Below, in pieces: positions 47,278-56,176 of a stretch of 64,000 bases of DNA. Location of the stretch: positions 2,219,168-2,283,167 of the forward strand of contig NZ_CP009528.1 of the NCBI RefSeq assembly GCF_000970025.1, written 5' to 3'. Below the pieces are notes generated by a model. It saw only the letters and a list, made by a program, of their open reading frames with translations. It was not told where the DNA came from and made no database searches. The DNA is from Methanosarcina barkeri MS (GTDB lineage Archaea > Halobacteriota > Methanosarcinia > Methanosarcinales > Methanosarcinaceae). Position 1 is the first letter of the stretch; each line of letters opens with the position of its first letter. The position numbers and the translations under genes are program-made.

Positions 47278-48033
47278 TTATAATTCAAGTTTCATGAGGT
47301 CTTCGGCAAGAATCACGTCTCCTTCAAAATACCCCTTCAGGAGGTGCACTGCTTCTCTTTCGTGTCCCCGCATTTCCGGATAGAAATGTGTAAGGCAGAT
47401 GCTTCCGATTTCGTTATTATATTCCTCCAGGATGTCGGCAAGTGAGCTGGGAGTGGTATGGTTTGTGACATTCATGTCCGATGGAAACGAACACTCGTGG
47501 ATCAGGAGATCGGCCCCGGCTGCAAGGTCCATTACATCCCTGGAAGGCTCGGTGTCTGCGGAGTAAACGAATTCTCCGTCCTCTCCAGTCACGCGGTAAG
47601 CCAGTGTCGGAACGCTGTGCGCGGCTGCCGTGCAGCTGATCTCACAATCGAATCCCTCAGGAGTAAATTCTTTTCCGGGGGTGATCTCAATAACGTCTAC
47701 GTCCACTTTTTCCTGAAGATATTCATAAGCGTCAATCACTTTTGAAAACCATTCTTCGGTCCCTTCAGGCCCGTAGACCTTCATACTCGTGTTTCCGCGG
47801 AGCCAGTTTGCCTTGATAAGAGGGTGCAGGTCAGCTACGTGGTCAAGGTGGAGGTGAGAAAGCAACACTGTGTCCACCTCAGTGTGAGAAACCCCAGCCT
47901 CAGGAAACCTGTTCAATACGCCGCTTCCGCAATCAATAAGTAATGGCTTTTCGTCTAGCCTGACAAGTATTCCGGACTGTACCCTATTTTTCTGAGGGAT
48001 CGCAACTCCAGTGCCAAGAAATGTAATTTCCAT
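47278..48033 (-). CDS. Metallo-beta-lactamase fold hydrolase, RNase Z-like
   Basis: The 251-residue protein starts MEITFLGTGVAIPQKNRVQSG and has the metal site SHLHLDHVADL at about residues 60-70, further ligands in AAAHSVPTLAYR, FVYSADTEPS and LTHFYPEM. This matches the short RNase Z/ElaC-like or PhnP-like group. The absence of an obvious exosite arm makes true tRNA 3' processing uncertain. It lies divergently from tRNA-Leu at 48130, about 95 bp away, which may be coincidence. No clear ribosome binding site. Confidence 0.85.
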   Translation of the reverse strand: MEITFLGTGVAIPQKNRVQSGILVRLDEKPLLIDCGSGVLNRFPEAGVSHTEVDTVLLSHLHLDHVADLHPLIKANWLRGNTSMKVYGPEGTEEWFSKVIDAYEYLQEKVDVDVIEITPGKEFTPEGFDCEISCTAAAHSVPTLAYRVTGEDGEFVYSADTEPSRDVMDLAAGADLLIHECSFPSDMNVTNHTTPSSLADILEEYNNEIGSICLTHFYPEMRGHEREAVHLLKGYFEGDVILAEDLMKLEL

Positions 48034-48129
48034 AAGTTAAAGAATAAACTTTAAATAATTTAACTTTATTTAAAGCATGTCCGCATAACGAATATTTGCG
48101 GCTCAAAAAAACTTGCTTTTTTTCAAAGA

Positions 48130-48214
48130 GCGAGGGTTGCCCAGCACGGTCAAAGGCGCCGGACTTAAGATCCGGTATCGAAGGATTTCGTGGGTTCGAA
48201 TCCCACCCCTCGCA
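48130..48214 (+). tRNA. tRNA-Leu (anticodon TAA), copy 1
   Basis: An 85-nt class II tRNA: acceptor GCGAGGG pairs perfectly with CCCTCGC, then A. Anticodon stem CCGGA/TCCGG holds the loop CTTAAGA. It has a long variable arm and T arm GTGGG-TTCGAAT-CCCAC. It appears fully functional. Confidence 0.95.
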
Positions 48215-48447
48215 CTAAATTCAAAATTTCTATCCAACACTTACTGTTTTCTATTTCCATTATATAGAAACACATAAAGAAATCCATTTGTCCCATAAAT
48301 TATTTCAAACCCTGGATTTCTTTTACTTAATTTTGTCTTTTCGTCATTAGTCAGTTGTTTTTCAATCTCACAAATTCACTTTTTCATTTCTAAAAGAGAC
48401 GCATTTTACTGGTTAAGTTAGAACTACGGTTTTTATGGCAGAAAGTA

Positions 48448-51363
48448 TCATTTTCCATATGAAGCAACTGCAACTTCTCTAGGATAGCTTCCTACTTTAA
48501 CTGTAGCTATAACAGTATTTGCTGCTGTATCAATTACAGAAACAGTTTTGCCGGAAAGAATGCTACCTAGGTTTGTGACATATACTTTTTTCCCGTCAGG
48601 GGTGATTGATACTCCGTAAGGACCATTTCCTGGTATCGTGGCTGTTACGGTATTGGTTGTTGTGTTAATTACAGATGTGGTATTTCCCTTATGGTTCGTC
48701 ACATATAACTTTGTTCCATCTGGAGTGACCACAACTCTAACAGGATCATCTCCTACAGGTAACGTAGCTGTAACATTATTTGTTTCTGTATCAATTACAG
48801 AGACATTATTGCTGACACCATTAGTCACATATATCTTTGTTCCATCCGGACTAACTGCAATTCCAGCAGGATACTGTCCTACATTGAGCGTAGCTGTAAC
48901 CTTGTTTGTTGCCGTATCAATTACAGAAATATCATAATAATTTGTTACGTATACCTTTGCTCCATCCGGGCTAACTGCAACTCCATGAGGGACGCTGCCT
49001 ACCTTAATTGTATCCGTAACAGTATTAGTGCCTGTGTCAATAACGGAGACTGTGCCATTTTCAAAGACAGCGCCGCTGTTGTTCGTAACATATGCCTTTT
49101 TCCCGTCTGGCGTAATTGCAATTGCATAAGGTGAATTTAATCCATTAACTGTGGCTATAACCTTGCTTATACTTGTGTCAATTACAGAGACAGTGTTGTT
49201 GGTTTCATTTGCAGCATATACCTTTGTCCCAGTCGGATTAACTGCAACCCCCACTAAACCACTTCCTATCTCCATCGTGTCTACAACTTTATCCGTAGCT
49301 GTATCAATTACAGAGATATTCCTGTCGTTAGTAACATATGCAAATGGTCCCGTGGTTTTGAACACATCGATTACTCTAAACGTTGAATTTGTACTGTTCT
49401 CATTACTTGCTGTCAGGGAAACCGTATAGTTTCCTGCTGTAGAATATGTATGAGTTGGATTCTGTTTGGTTGAAGAAGCGCCATCTCCAAAAGTCCAATA
49501 CCAGGATGTTGGCTTTCCAATACTCGTATCAGTGAATGCTATTGTCAGTGACATTGGAACAGACACCTTTTCTGAAGTAAAAGAAGCCACTGGTCTTGTA
49601 AGTCCGGTTACAGTAATATAATGATATTTTGTTATTGCAGCTGTGCCACCAACATTGTCTTCAGATAAGCTCACGGTATATTGTCCGGGTTCCAGATATG
49701 TATGCTCTACTGTTTGGTTCTCACCAACGTATTGTTGAGAACCATCTCCAAAAGTCCAATAATTGGCATATCCGGTTCCTCCATGAAACGTTACTTTCAG
49801 TGGTGCATCTCCGGATATTACATTTGAGGAGAAATGTTCTGGAGCAACAGATCCATCACCCAGGCCAACAAGTACATATCCATACTTACTTGTTGTATTA
49901 CTACCCACAGCGTTCTTAACAGTTAGATTTACGGTATATCCTCCCTCTACATCATACACATGGGTTGTATTTTGCTCTGTTGAGGTATTACCGTCTCCAA
50001 AGTCCCAAAGCCAGGAAGTCGGTGAACCTGTGCTATTATCGACAAATGATACGGTTTTTGTGGGAACTGACCCTCCATAAGTGTTAGCATGATATACTTC
50101 TGGAGAAAAGAAGTCTGCAATAGGAGCTTGTTGAGGAGTGACAGTGATATAATTTGATTTCTTCAGCGTACTATTGCCTGCGAAATTGGTTACTGTAAGA
50201 CTAACATCATAAGTTCCAGGTTTTTTGAGTGTGTGTGTGGCTGTTTGAGCATGTTTTGAATTTATACCATCTCCAAAATCCCAATACCAGGATATGGGAG
50301 TTCCACCCGTGCTGTTATAAGTAAATAACACAGTTAACGGCATATTTCCGGATTTAGATGTCATATTAGCAGAAAAAGAAGCAAAAGGAATTGTAGGTTT
50401 AGCTGAGAAATCGTACATGTATATACTGCAATAGTACATGTTTTCCCTATCATTACGATAATCTTCCCATACTATTTTGTCACCGTAAATAGCAGGGTTA
50501 AGTTGATCTGCTTCATCATTAGTAATCTGAATTTCTTTATCTTCAGAAAGATCATATATGTATATATCCCAATTTCCGTTGCGGCCATCCTGCCACACTA
50601 TCCTGTCACCATAGATAGCAAGCTTATCCTTTCGTGACCCATTGAAGGTTATCTGAGTCTCTATAGAAGTTGAGAGATTATGTAAGTAGATATTATTACC
50701 TTCTATGTATACAATCCTGTCACCGTAGACCTTAGGGTTCGATGTTGATCTATTGGTTGTAACTCGAGTTTTATTGGAAGTTGATAGATTATACACATAG
50801 ATGTCATGGTATGAACTTCCAAAGCCAAAGCTAGGATCTTCCTGCCATACTATTTTGTCTCCGTAGATGACGGGATCCTTAGTTGATCGGTTAGTTGTAA
50901 TTCGGGTTTTATTATAAGTGCAGAGATCATACATGTAGATGTCCCGATACCCACTGCTTTGATCTCTCCATACGATTTTGTCACCGTATATAGTTAAAGA
51001 ATCCCCTGCCCCTTTATTTTCCGACTCTGAAATTGAAAGTAAAGTTTTATTATTTGTAGATATATTGTACAAATAGATGTTTTGCCCTCCAGATCCCCAC
51101 ACTATCTTATCGTTATAAACAGCAAGATATGAGTACCATGGATCTTCAGTTATCTGTATCTCTTTACCTGTAGACAAATCTCGCAGGTGGAGACTTCCAT
51201 TGATATACTTGTCCAACCATGCAATTTTGTTATCATAGATAGCAGGAGTAAGACCTCTCTCGCCATAAGGTGTAATTTGAATTTCCTGTCCAGCTGATGC
51301 TACTGTTGCGATCAGTAACAAAAAAGCAAAAGCTAACGAAGTCAAAAAAATCTTACTTCTCAT
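48448..51363 (-). CDS. Large surface protein: TolB-like propeller, four PKD domains, YVTN propeller
   Basis: The 971-residue protein has a signal peptide (LTSLAFAFLLLIATVASAG). A TolB-like propeller follows to about 330, with repeated YGDKIVWxD and IYVYNLSTSNKTRVT units. Four PKD domains (about 335-675) are each marked by SWxWDFGDG and a YTVxLTV strand. A C-terminal YVTN beta-propeller has VSVIDTATNKVTATLNVG and GIAVSPDGTKIYVTN. Such proteins decorate the S-layer and mediate contact between cells. No C-terminal anchor is seen. The ATG has GGGGG six bases upstream. It lies between two tRNA-Leu copies. Confidence 0.92.
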   Translation of the reverse strand: MRSKIFLTSLAFAFLLLIATVASAGQEIQITPYGERGLTPAIYDNKIAWLDKYINGSLHLRDLSTGKEIQITEDPWYSYLAVYNDKIVWGSGGQNIYLYNISTNNKTLLSISESENKGAGDSLTIYGDKIVWRDQSSGYRDIYMYDLCTYNKTRITTNRSTKDPVIYGDKIVWQEDPSFGFGSSYHDIYVYNLSTSNKTRVTTNRSTSNPKVYGDRIVYIEGNNIYLHNLSTSIETQITFNGSRKDKLAIYGDRIVWQDGRNGNWDIYIYDLSEDKEIQITNDEADQLNPAIYGDKIVWEDYRNDRENMYYCSIYMYDFSAKPTIPFASFSANMTSKSGNMPLTVLFTYNSTGGTPISWYWDFGDGINSKHAQTATHTLKKPGTYDVSLTVTNFAGNSTLKKSNYITVTPQQAPIADFFSPEVYHANTYGGSVPTKTVSFVDNSTGSPTSWLWDFGDGNTSTEQNTTHVYDVEGGYTVNLTVKNAVGSNTTSKYGYVLVGLGDGSVAPEHFSSNVISGDAPLKVTFHGGTGYANYWTFGDGSQQYVGENQTVEHTYLEPGQYTVSLSEDNVGGTAAITKYHYITVTGLTRPVASFTSEKVSVPMSLTIAFTDTSIGKPTSWYWTFGDGASSTKQNPTHTYSTAGNYTVSLTASNENSTNSTFRVIDVFKTTGPFAYVTNDRNISVIDTATDKVVDTMEIGSGLVGVAVNPTGTKVYAANETNNTVSVIDTSISKVIATVNGLNSPYAIAITPDGKKAYVTNNSGAVFENGTVSVIDTGTNTVTDTIKVGSVPHGVAVSPDGAKVYVTNYYDISVIDTATNKVTATLNVGQYPAGIAVSPDGTKIYVTNGVSNNVSVIDTETNNVTATLPVGDDPVRVVVTPDGTKLYVTNHKGNTTSVINTTTNTVTATIPGNGPYGVSITPDGKKVYVTNLGSILSGKTVSVIDTAANTVIATVKVGSYPREVAVASYGK

Positions 51364-51675
51364 TCATTTCCCCCAGACCCCAAAGGTAAGTAGATATTTC
51401 TTATTCTTTTTATATATAGTGAAACTTAATATTAGTTTCAATATATTTCATTATTTGTTTCAGATAAGTAACTATATTCACGATTGAGTCATTTTTAAAG
51501 CTAACTACGTTTAACTACCGCAAAGGTAGTACTACCAGTGTGTTTACTAGCATACTGAGTAACAAATTAGTGATTGAGATTCTCACAGTAACAAAACAGG
51601 AAGTAAACCCAATCAAAAGAATAAAAAGCAAAGAAATGTAAGAACGGGCAAAAGTAAAAATACATTTATCATTGT

Positions 51676-51760
51676 GCGAGGGTTGCCCAGCCAGGTCAAA
51701 GGCGTCAGACTTAAGATCTGATTACGAAGGTATTCGTGGGTTCGAATCCCACCCCTAGCA
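51676..51760 (+). tRNA. tRNA-Leu (anticodon TAA), copy 2 with an acceptor mismatch
   Basis: An 85-nt class II tRNA close to copy 1, same anticodon loop CTTAAGA and T arm. The acceptor strands GCGAGGG and CCCTAGC give a G-A mismatch at the third pair, where copy 1 has G-C. It may be poorly charged or a pseudogene-in-progress. Confidence 0.85.
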
Positions 51761-51822
51761 TTATTTTTACATCGAACTTTGGATTTTGTTTTTTTTAAAG
51801 TAATGCTATAATTTGAAAAAAA

Positions 51823-52020
51823 CTAGTTTTTGAATGTATTATAAATTCTAAAAACGAATACTATGAATATCTGCAGTTGCGTACACTTTTTGATTGCTAT
51901 ATATCCCTGCATACCTAACGCTTTCACCAAATTTGGTTGATATCGCATAAGAAAGAGATATATTAATAGTGCCTGCATAAGAGTACTTGCAACTCCGGAC
52001 TCAAAAGTTCCTGCAAGCAT
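51823..52020 (-). CDS. Short hydrophobic reading frame, doubtful gene
   Basis: A 65-residue frame (ESGVASTLMQALLIYLFLMR, then VKALGMQGYIAIKKC) with one hydrophobic helix starts at ATG 52020 behind AAGAAG. It reads somewhat like protein but has no recognised family. It lies directly next to a MITE, so it may be debris of a mobile element. Confidence 0.25.
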   Translation of the reverse strand: MLAGTFESGVASTLMQALLIYLFLMRYQPNLVKALGMQGYIAIKKCTQLQIFIVFVFRIYNTFKN

Positions 52021-52040
52021 TCTTCTTACATTTTATATAT

Positions 52041-52172
52041 TGAGCTGATCCCAAAACTCAAAATTGCTTCTTTGAATCCTGTATTCCGAACAATCAATCA
52101 AGTTTCTGATCATGAAAACAATCCTGAAAATTCTTGATGATTAAGAACGAAATGACTTTTGGGATAGGCTCA
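52041..52172. mobile_element. 132-bp MITE-like element with terminal inverted repeats
   Basis: The left end TGAGCTGATCCCAAAA and the inverted right end TGAGCCTATCCCAAAA match at 14 of 16 positions. The body is shared with 11841-11971. Too short to encode a transposase, it is likely mobilised in trans. No clear target duplication is visible. Confidence 0.7.
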
Positions 52173-52218
52173 TTCTCTGGAATACATCTTCTATTTTTTA
52201 GATGTTTTTCTACAAGAT

Positions 52219-52707
52219 TCATTCTTTTGCATTTAGTTTGGAATCGATTTTTTTCAGAATACTTATCTCTGTTTTTATGCAGGCTTTATATTTTTTGAGA
52301 TCCTGTTCGTTAAGAAGATCTGTTGTAGAAGTTTGAATCTCTTCCGCTTTCTCCTTAAGAATTTCATAGTACTCTTCCCCCATTTCGGTTAAAAATATCA
52401 TAATTTTTCTTCTGTCTTTAGTATCTGTCTTTCTATAAACAAGTCCTTTTTTTTCCATGGAATCTATCATTCTTGAAAGGCTACTCCTATCCATATTCAT
52501 ACACAGACCAAGGTATGAAGGAATCATTTCTCCCATCGTGCCAATTATTAGAATAGCATTAGACTGTTGTCTGCCGAGCTTTTCGGGTCCTTTTGATCTG
52601 ACTTTGGATATCATTTCAGAGAATTTTCTTTCAACCAATTTGTTAAAAAGTACTTCCCTTTCCAGTATCAATAGCCCCATTTCTCTCCTCTCATTAGTAT
52701 CTGACAT
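52219..52707 (-). CDS. MarR-family transcriptional regulator
   Basis: The 162-residue protein shows a MarR winged helix: MGEMIPSYLGLCMNMDRSSL (recognition helix), SRMIDSMEKKGLVYRKTDTK and the wing DRRKIMIFLTEMGEEYY, with dimerising helices at both ends. A CTGGAGGA ribosome binding site precedes the ATG. The nearest possible targets are its own promoter and the stress protein gene. A second, broken marR lies at 58.6-59.1 kb next to an RND transporter, so this intact copy could act in trans there. Confidence 0.88.
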   Translation of the reverse strand: MSDTNERREMGLLILEREVLFNKLVERKFSEMISKVRSKGPEKLGRQQSNAILIIGTMGEMIPSYLGLCMNMDRSSLSRMIDSMEKKGLVYRKTDTKDRRKIMIFLTEMGEEYYEILKEKAEEIQTSTTDLLNEQDLKKYKACIKTEISILKKIDSKLNAKE

Positions 52708-52910
52708 GCTTCCTCCAGGATGTTAAACGTGTAACTGCGGATACAGACAAAGAATGTCCAGTAAGATTACATCTTCGGTATATAATAAGGGTTCACTCTA
52801 GTTTTGTACAATATGATATACCGATGCAAGACTTTTGGATATTTTATATATCAGTTTTTGGATATTTTGTCATTTTTATAATTGGCACTAATCCAAATAC
52901 CGCCTGTATT

Positions 52911-52954
52911 ATGCAGTGGCATAATTTATGATATGCAGTGGCGTAATTTATGAT
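52911..52954. repeat. 22-bp tandem duplication
   Basis: ATGCAGTGGC(A/G)TAATTTATGAT is repeated twice head to tail in the region upstream of the MarR gene. A 76-codon frame over it is not convincing. The rest of 52708-53399 holds only repeat-like DNA and promoters. Confidence 0.85.
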
Positions 52955-53222
52955 TAGATAATTAAAGGAAGGACTGTAAACCACCTGAAATATATCTAGA
53001 AAATAAAGAATGCGAAACATTTGTAGATCATTTACCCAAAAATTTGAATTTTTTTCCCACCGCTTTCTCCCCATTATTTTCCCCTTTTAATAAATCTTTT
53101 TTCAAACAGGTTCAATACACTAGTACTGTGATTCTGAAATAAGTTTATAAAACTTGACTTTTGATAAATTCAACGATCTCGGATTTTTCCAAGAAGTGAG
53201 GAATCGATTTTGAATCTAAACA

Positions 53223-53309
53223 CTAGTGTCGAGTTAATCATCAGGGATTCAATAATTCCAAATAATTGCAATCGGTTTTATACGATATTTATTGTTGACA
53301 TGACACTAG
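53223..53309. mobile_element. 87-bp candidate MITE bounded by CTAG ends
   Basis: Left CTAGTGTCGAGTTAA and right GTTGACATGACACTAG are imperfect inverted repeats (13 of 16). The CTAGTGTC end also matches the insertion-sequence ends at 7485-7514 and 63971-64000, suggesting one family. Confidence 0.5.
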
Positions 53310-53399
53310 TAAGCTGCCTGCCTTAATACCCAACTTGCACCTCTGCCTCTAAGTCCTGATTTGTTTCTTTTCCCAAAAGATTTCCTTTGATAGAAAATT

Positions 53400-53852
53400 T
53401 TAGCTCTGCTCTTCCCCACGGACAACCATAACTGGTACCTTTGAACCTCTTACTACTTTCTCTGCAACACTTCCGATTAGAAGCTTATCAAGTCCTGTTT
53501 TTCCGAGGGTACCCATCACTATCAAGTCAATATTATTATTATCGGCGAAATCTATAATTGCATTACTCGGATAACCATCTAAAACAACCTCTTTTACCTC
53601 CACCCCTGATGCCTCTCCGATCTTCTTAACCTCGAATACTGCTTTCTCCCCTTCACTTCTAATTATTTCATACACATTTTTTTTACCAATAGTCCAATAC
53701 TCGGAAATTATGGGAGACGTATTTACAACATAAAGAGCATAGACAGCTGCTCCGCTGAGTTTTGCAATCTCGATTCCGTAAGAAATGGCTCTCTGTGTAT
53801 TCTCAGATCCGTCCGTTGCAATCAATATATTTCGGTAAAAATCTCTCTCCAT
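53400..53852 (-). CDS. Universal stress protein (UspA family)
   Basis: The 150-residue protein starts RNILIATDGSENTQRAISYG and ends with the ATP-binding signature GTLGKTGLDKLLIGSVAEKV and VPVMVVRG, so it belongs to the ATP-binding USP subgroup. These are cytoplasmic dimers linked to stress adaptation. The length is standard. It is transcribed alone, downstream of the MarR regulator on the same strand with a gap of about 0.7 kb on its far side, and just after the COG1361/RND unit. No strong ribosome binding site is visible. Confidence 0.92.
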   Translation of the reverse strand: MERDFYRNILIATDGSENTQRAISYGIEIAKLSGAAVYALYVVNTSPIISEYWTIGKKNVYEIIRSEGEKAVFEVKKIGEASGVEVKEVVLDGYPSNAIIDFADNNNIDLIVMGTLGKTGLDKLLIGSVAEKVVRGSKVPVMVVRGEEQS

Positions 53853-53979
53853 ATGTTATTCCCCATTTGCTTTATACATAAAATATTATTAGAAAAAAAA
53901 TTAAAATAGTTATCTAAAAATAAGTTTGTAGCCTTTAAAAAGGCTACGTGCATACTTTATTTTTCATTACCTTTTTGCT

Positions 53980-55050
53980 TCAATTCTGTTTTTTTCTCCT
54001 GAGCATTACAAAGCATGCAGCTAGAGCCATTGTAATGCCTGTCCCAAGCTCAAATCCCGGAAGAGAGTAAAGAGACTGTTTTGCCTCCAGAACTTCGGTA
54101 TTGACCTTGATGGTATCCGAAGTCCGGTCATGCCCATCAGTATCTTCGTAGAAAATTTCGCTACTTATAGAGTATGGCTTTGCAGTTGCAGTTTCATCTA
54201 CATCCATATCAAAAACAGCAACTTCACTGTCTCCGGGTTTCAGGGTTCCAAGGTAAGCCTGGTCATCAGTGGTACTGAATGGATCAGATGCACTAATTCT
54301 AACAGTTGAATCTTTTGCAGTTTCTTCTCCTGTGTTTTTATATGTGACGTAAAGCATCCCACCATCATCGGGGTAAAGGTCACCTGTTACGTTTGTAACT
54401 TCAAAGTAAGGTTCCTTCTTGACTTCGATGTTTATGGTCTGCGTCTGAGTCTTATTTTCATACCAGATGCCTACTTCCTTATTTGTCACAAGGCCTGTAA
54501 CGCTGTCAAAATCGTCTCCGCCTACCTGGACATTGTTCTGGTACTGATACGAAAGATCGAGATTCAGGGGATATATACCTGCAGGAGTGTCTTTATTAAT
54601 CTCAACTGTAAACTGTGTGGGGCTTGCACTTTCTTTTCCCTGCATGAGAGTCCCAGCTTCTTGGGCTCCAGATTTAACTTTAATGTTAGGGTTATCAGAT
54701 TTAAGGGTTGCAAGAATGCCTACTGCCATCGTAGCCTGCGCTTCATACTGCATCTCTGACTGTTGAAGCATTTCATCTGCATAATTTCCAATATCTGCAT
54801 CTTTTTCAGATTTAAAGCCGGAAATTTCACCCTTGTTCATCATATTTATATTAAGAGTTGCAGTATCTCCTCTAGAGAATTGTTTGTCTCCAACAAGTGT
54901 TGCATTAAGGTCAGGCCCTCCGTATACTGAGTAGTAGTTTTTACTAATATCAAAATTTTCGGGTAAAGCTGCCTCTGCTGGTAGGACTGCAGAACAAAGG
55001 ATTAGAAGGGTTATGACAGTAATAAATAATCCATTTTTATTCATTTTCAT
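53980..55050 (-). CDS. COG1361 S-layer-type protein with PGF-CTERM-like tail
   Basis: About 356 residues: signal peptide (FITVITLLILCSAVLPAEAA), two Ig/CARDB-like beta domains (ADTATLNINMMNKGEISGF-like start, later FEVTNVTGDLYPDDGGMLYV), and a C-terminal LPGFELGTGITMALAACFVM then RRKK. That tail resembles PGF-CTERM, the archaeosortase-processed anchor. Its start overlaps the preceding gene by about 14-17 bp, so it is translationally coupled as the last gene of the RND/COG1361 operon. ATG 55050 or 55044 is likely, behind AGGTGAT. It may be an outer part of the transporter. Confidence 0.8.
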   Translation of the reverse strand: MKMNKNGLFITVITLLILCSAVLPAEAALPENFDISKNYYSVYGGPDLNATLVGDKQFSRGDTATLNINMMNKGEISGFKSEKDADIGNYADEMLQQSEMQYEAQATMAVGILATLKSDNPNIKVKSGAQEAGTLMQGKESASPTQFTVEINKDTPAGIYPLNLDLSYQYQNNVQVGGDDFDSVTGLVTNKEVGIWYENKTQTQTINIEVKKEPYFEVTNVTGDLYPDDGGMLYVTYKNTGEETAKDSTVRISASDPFSTTDDQAYLGTLKPGDSEVAVFDMDVDETATAKPYSISSEIFYEDTDGHDRTSDTIKVNTEVLEAKQSLYSLPGFELGTGITMALAACFVMLRRKKQN

Positions 55051-56176
55051 CACCTAATACATTCTCATCATTCTGATTTCTTTTCCGGTGTACGCTTACT
55101 ATCTGGTAAAGGGCGATAACTATAATCAGTAAAATCGCTATTCCTGTTATGCTAAATTTTTGTTCTGTAGCTTCAAGAGGTACGTTCACTTTCATACCTT
55201 CTGACAAAGTAGTGTCTCCATCTTTGTCAACGTATTTTATTTCACTGTTGACTCCATACTTTTTTACAATTGCATCCTGATCTGCCGAAATTTCGAAACT
55301 GGCAGTCTTTTCTTTTCCGGGACCTATATCTCCTATTCTTACTATGGATTTCTCTGTGCTCAGAGGGCTCATAACAATAATTCGGGCTAAAGCATCTTTT
55401 GCTACGGTTTCTCTTGTATTTTTATAAGTGACCTCAATAACTTTAGTTTCACCCTGAACAAGGCTTCCTGAAACCTTAGTTACTTCAAATTTAGGTTCGT
55501 CTTTTATAGAGATTGGTATTCTGAGCGTTTCTGTCTTTGTTTTGTACTCTCTTGCAAACTCTACACCCGTAAGCCCTAGATTTATTGCATCTGCAGTTAC
55601 AGTTTTGACATTTGCCGGATATTGATAGGTCACTGGCAGGAGAAGTTCATAATTCCCGGCGGGTGCATCGCTATCTATTTTGATTATGTAGCTAAGGGTT
55701 GCTGTATTTCCTGTTTCAAGTTCTTCAACGTTCTGGAGGCTGGCTGCGGACTCTACTTCAACGTATTTTGTTTCCGATTGAAGAGTAGCCTCGATATTTT
55801 TTGCAGTAGTAGCTCCTTTTTCTTTTTCCAACTCCGCAAGTGCAATTGTTTCCTCAGTGGAGTCGTTTATCCTTTTCTGGTTTGCATTCAGCCTTTGAAA
55901 ACCGGATATGACTCCATTATTTGCGATTTTTATCTGCAGATCTGCAGTTTCCCCTCTTTCAAACTCAGTATCTCCTGTAATTGACGCCTGTATTACTGGC
56001 GATCCGTAACTCTTGTAGTAATCTACAGTATATCCATGATCTAGAGCGATGAAGTTGGTTTCGTCCTCCTCCCCTAGGGCTGGGAATGCAGTTACTGAGA
56101 GAACTGAAAGAAGAACTGCAATTACAAAGAATGTGTTAATTGTCTTCTGTAGCCTGTTTTTTTGGGGTTCCTTCAT
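55037..56176 (-). CDS. COG1361 S-layer-type protein with C-terminal membrane helix
   Basis: The 379-residue paralog of the next gene has a signal segment (TFFVIAVLLSVLSVTAFPAL), the same two beta domains (VIQASITGDTEFERGETADL; FEVTKVSGSLVQGETKVIEV) and a true membrane helix near the end (ITGIAILLIIVIALYQIVSV) with a charged tail, instead of the PGF-type tail. It overlaps the RND gene by four bases (ATGA) and the following gene by about 14 bases. The pair probably forms an extracellular assembly with the RND pump. Confidence 0.82.
   Translation of the reverse strand: MKEPQKNRLQKTINTFFVIAVLLSVLSVTAFPALGEEDETNFIALDHGYTVDYYKSYGSPVIQASITGDTEFERGETADLQIKIANNGVISGFQRLNANQKRINDSTEETIALAELEKEKGATTAKNIEATLQSETKYVEVESAASLQNVEELETGNTATLSYIIKIDSDAPAGNYELLLPVTYQYPANVKTVTADAINLGLTGVEFAREYKTKTETLRIPISIKDEPKFEVTKVSGSLVQGETKVIEVTYKNTRETVAKDALARIIVMSPLSTEKSIVRIGDIGPGKEKTASFEISADQDAIVKKYGVNSEIKYVDKDGDTTLSEGMKVNVPLEATEQKFSITGIAILLIIVIALYQIVSVHRKRNQNDENVLGDENE

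Noticed and set aside
52844..53074. 76-codon minus-strand open frame
   Set aside because: Runs through a 22-bp duplication and AT-rich DNA; no ribosome binding site or conserved motif.
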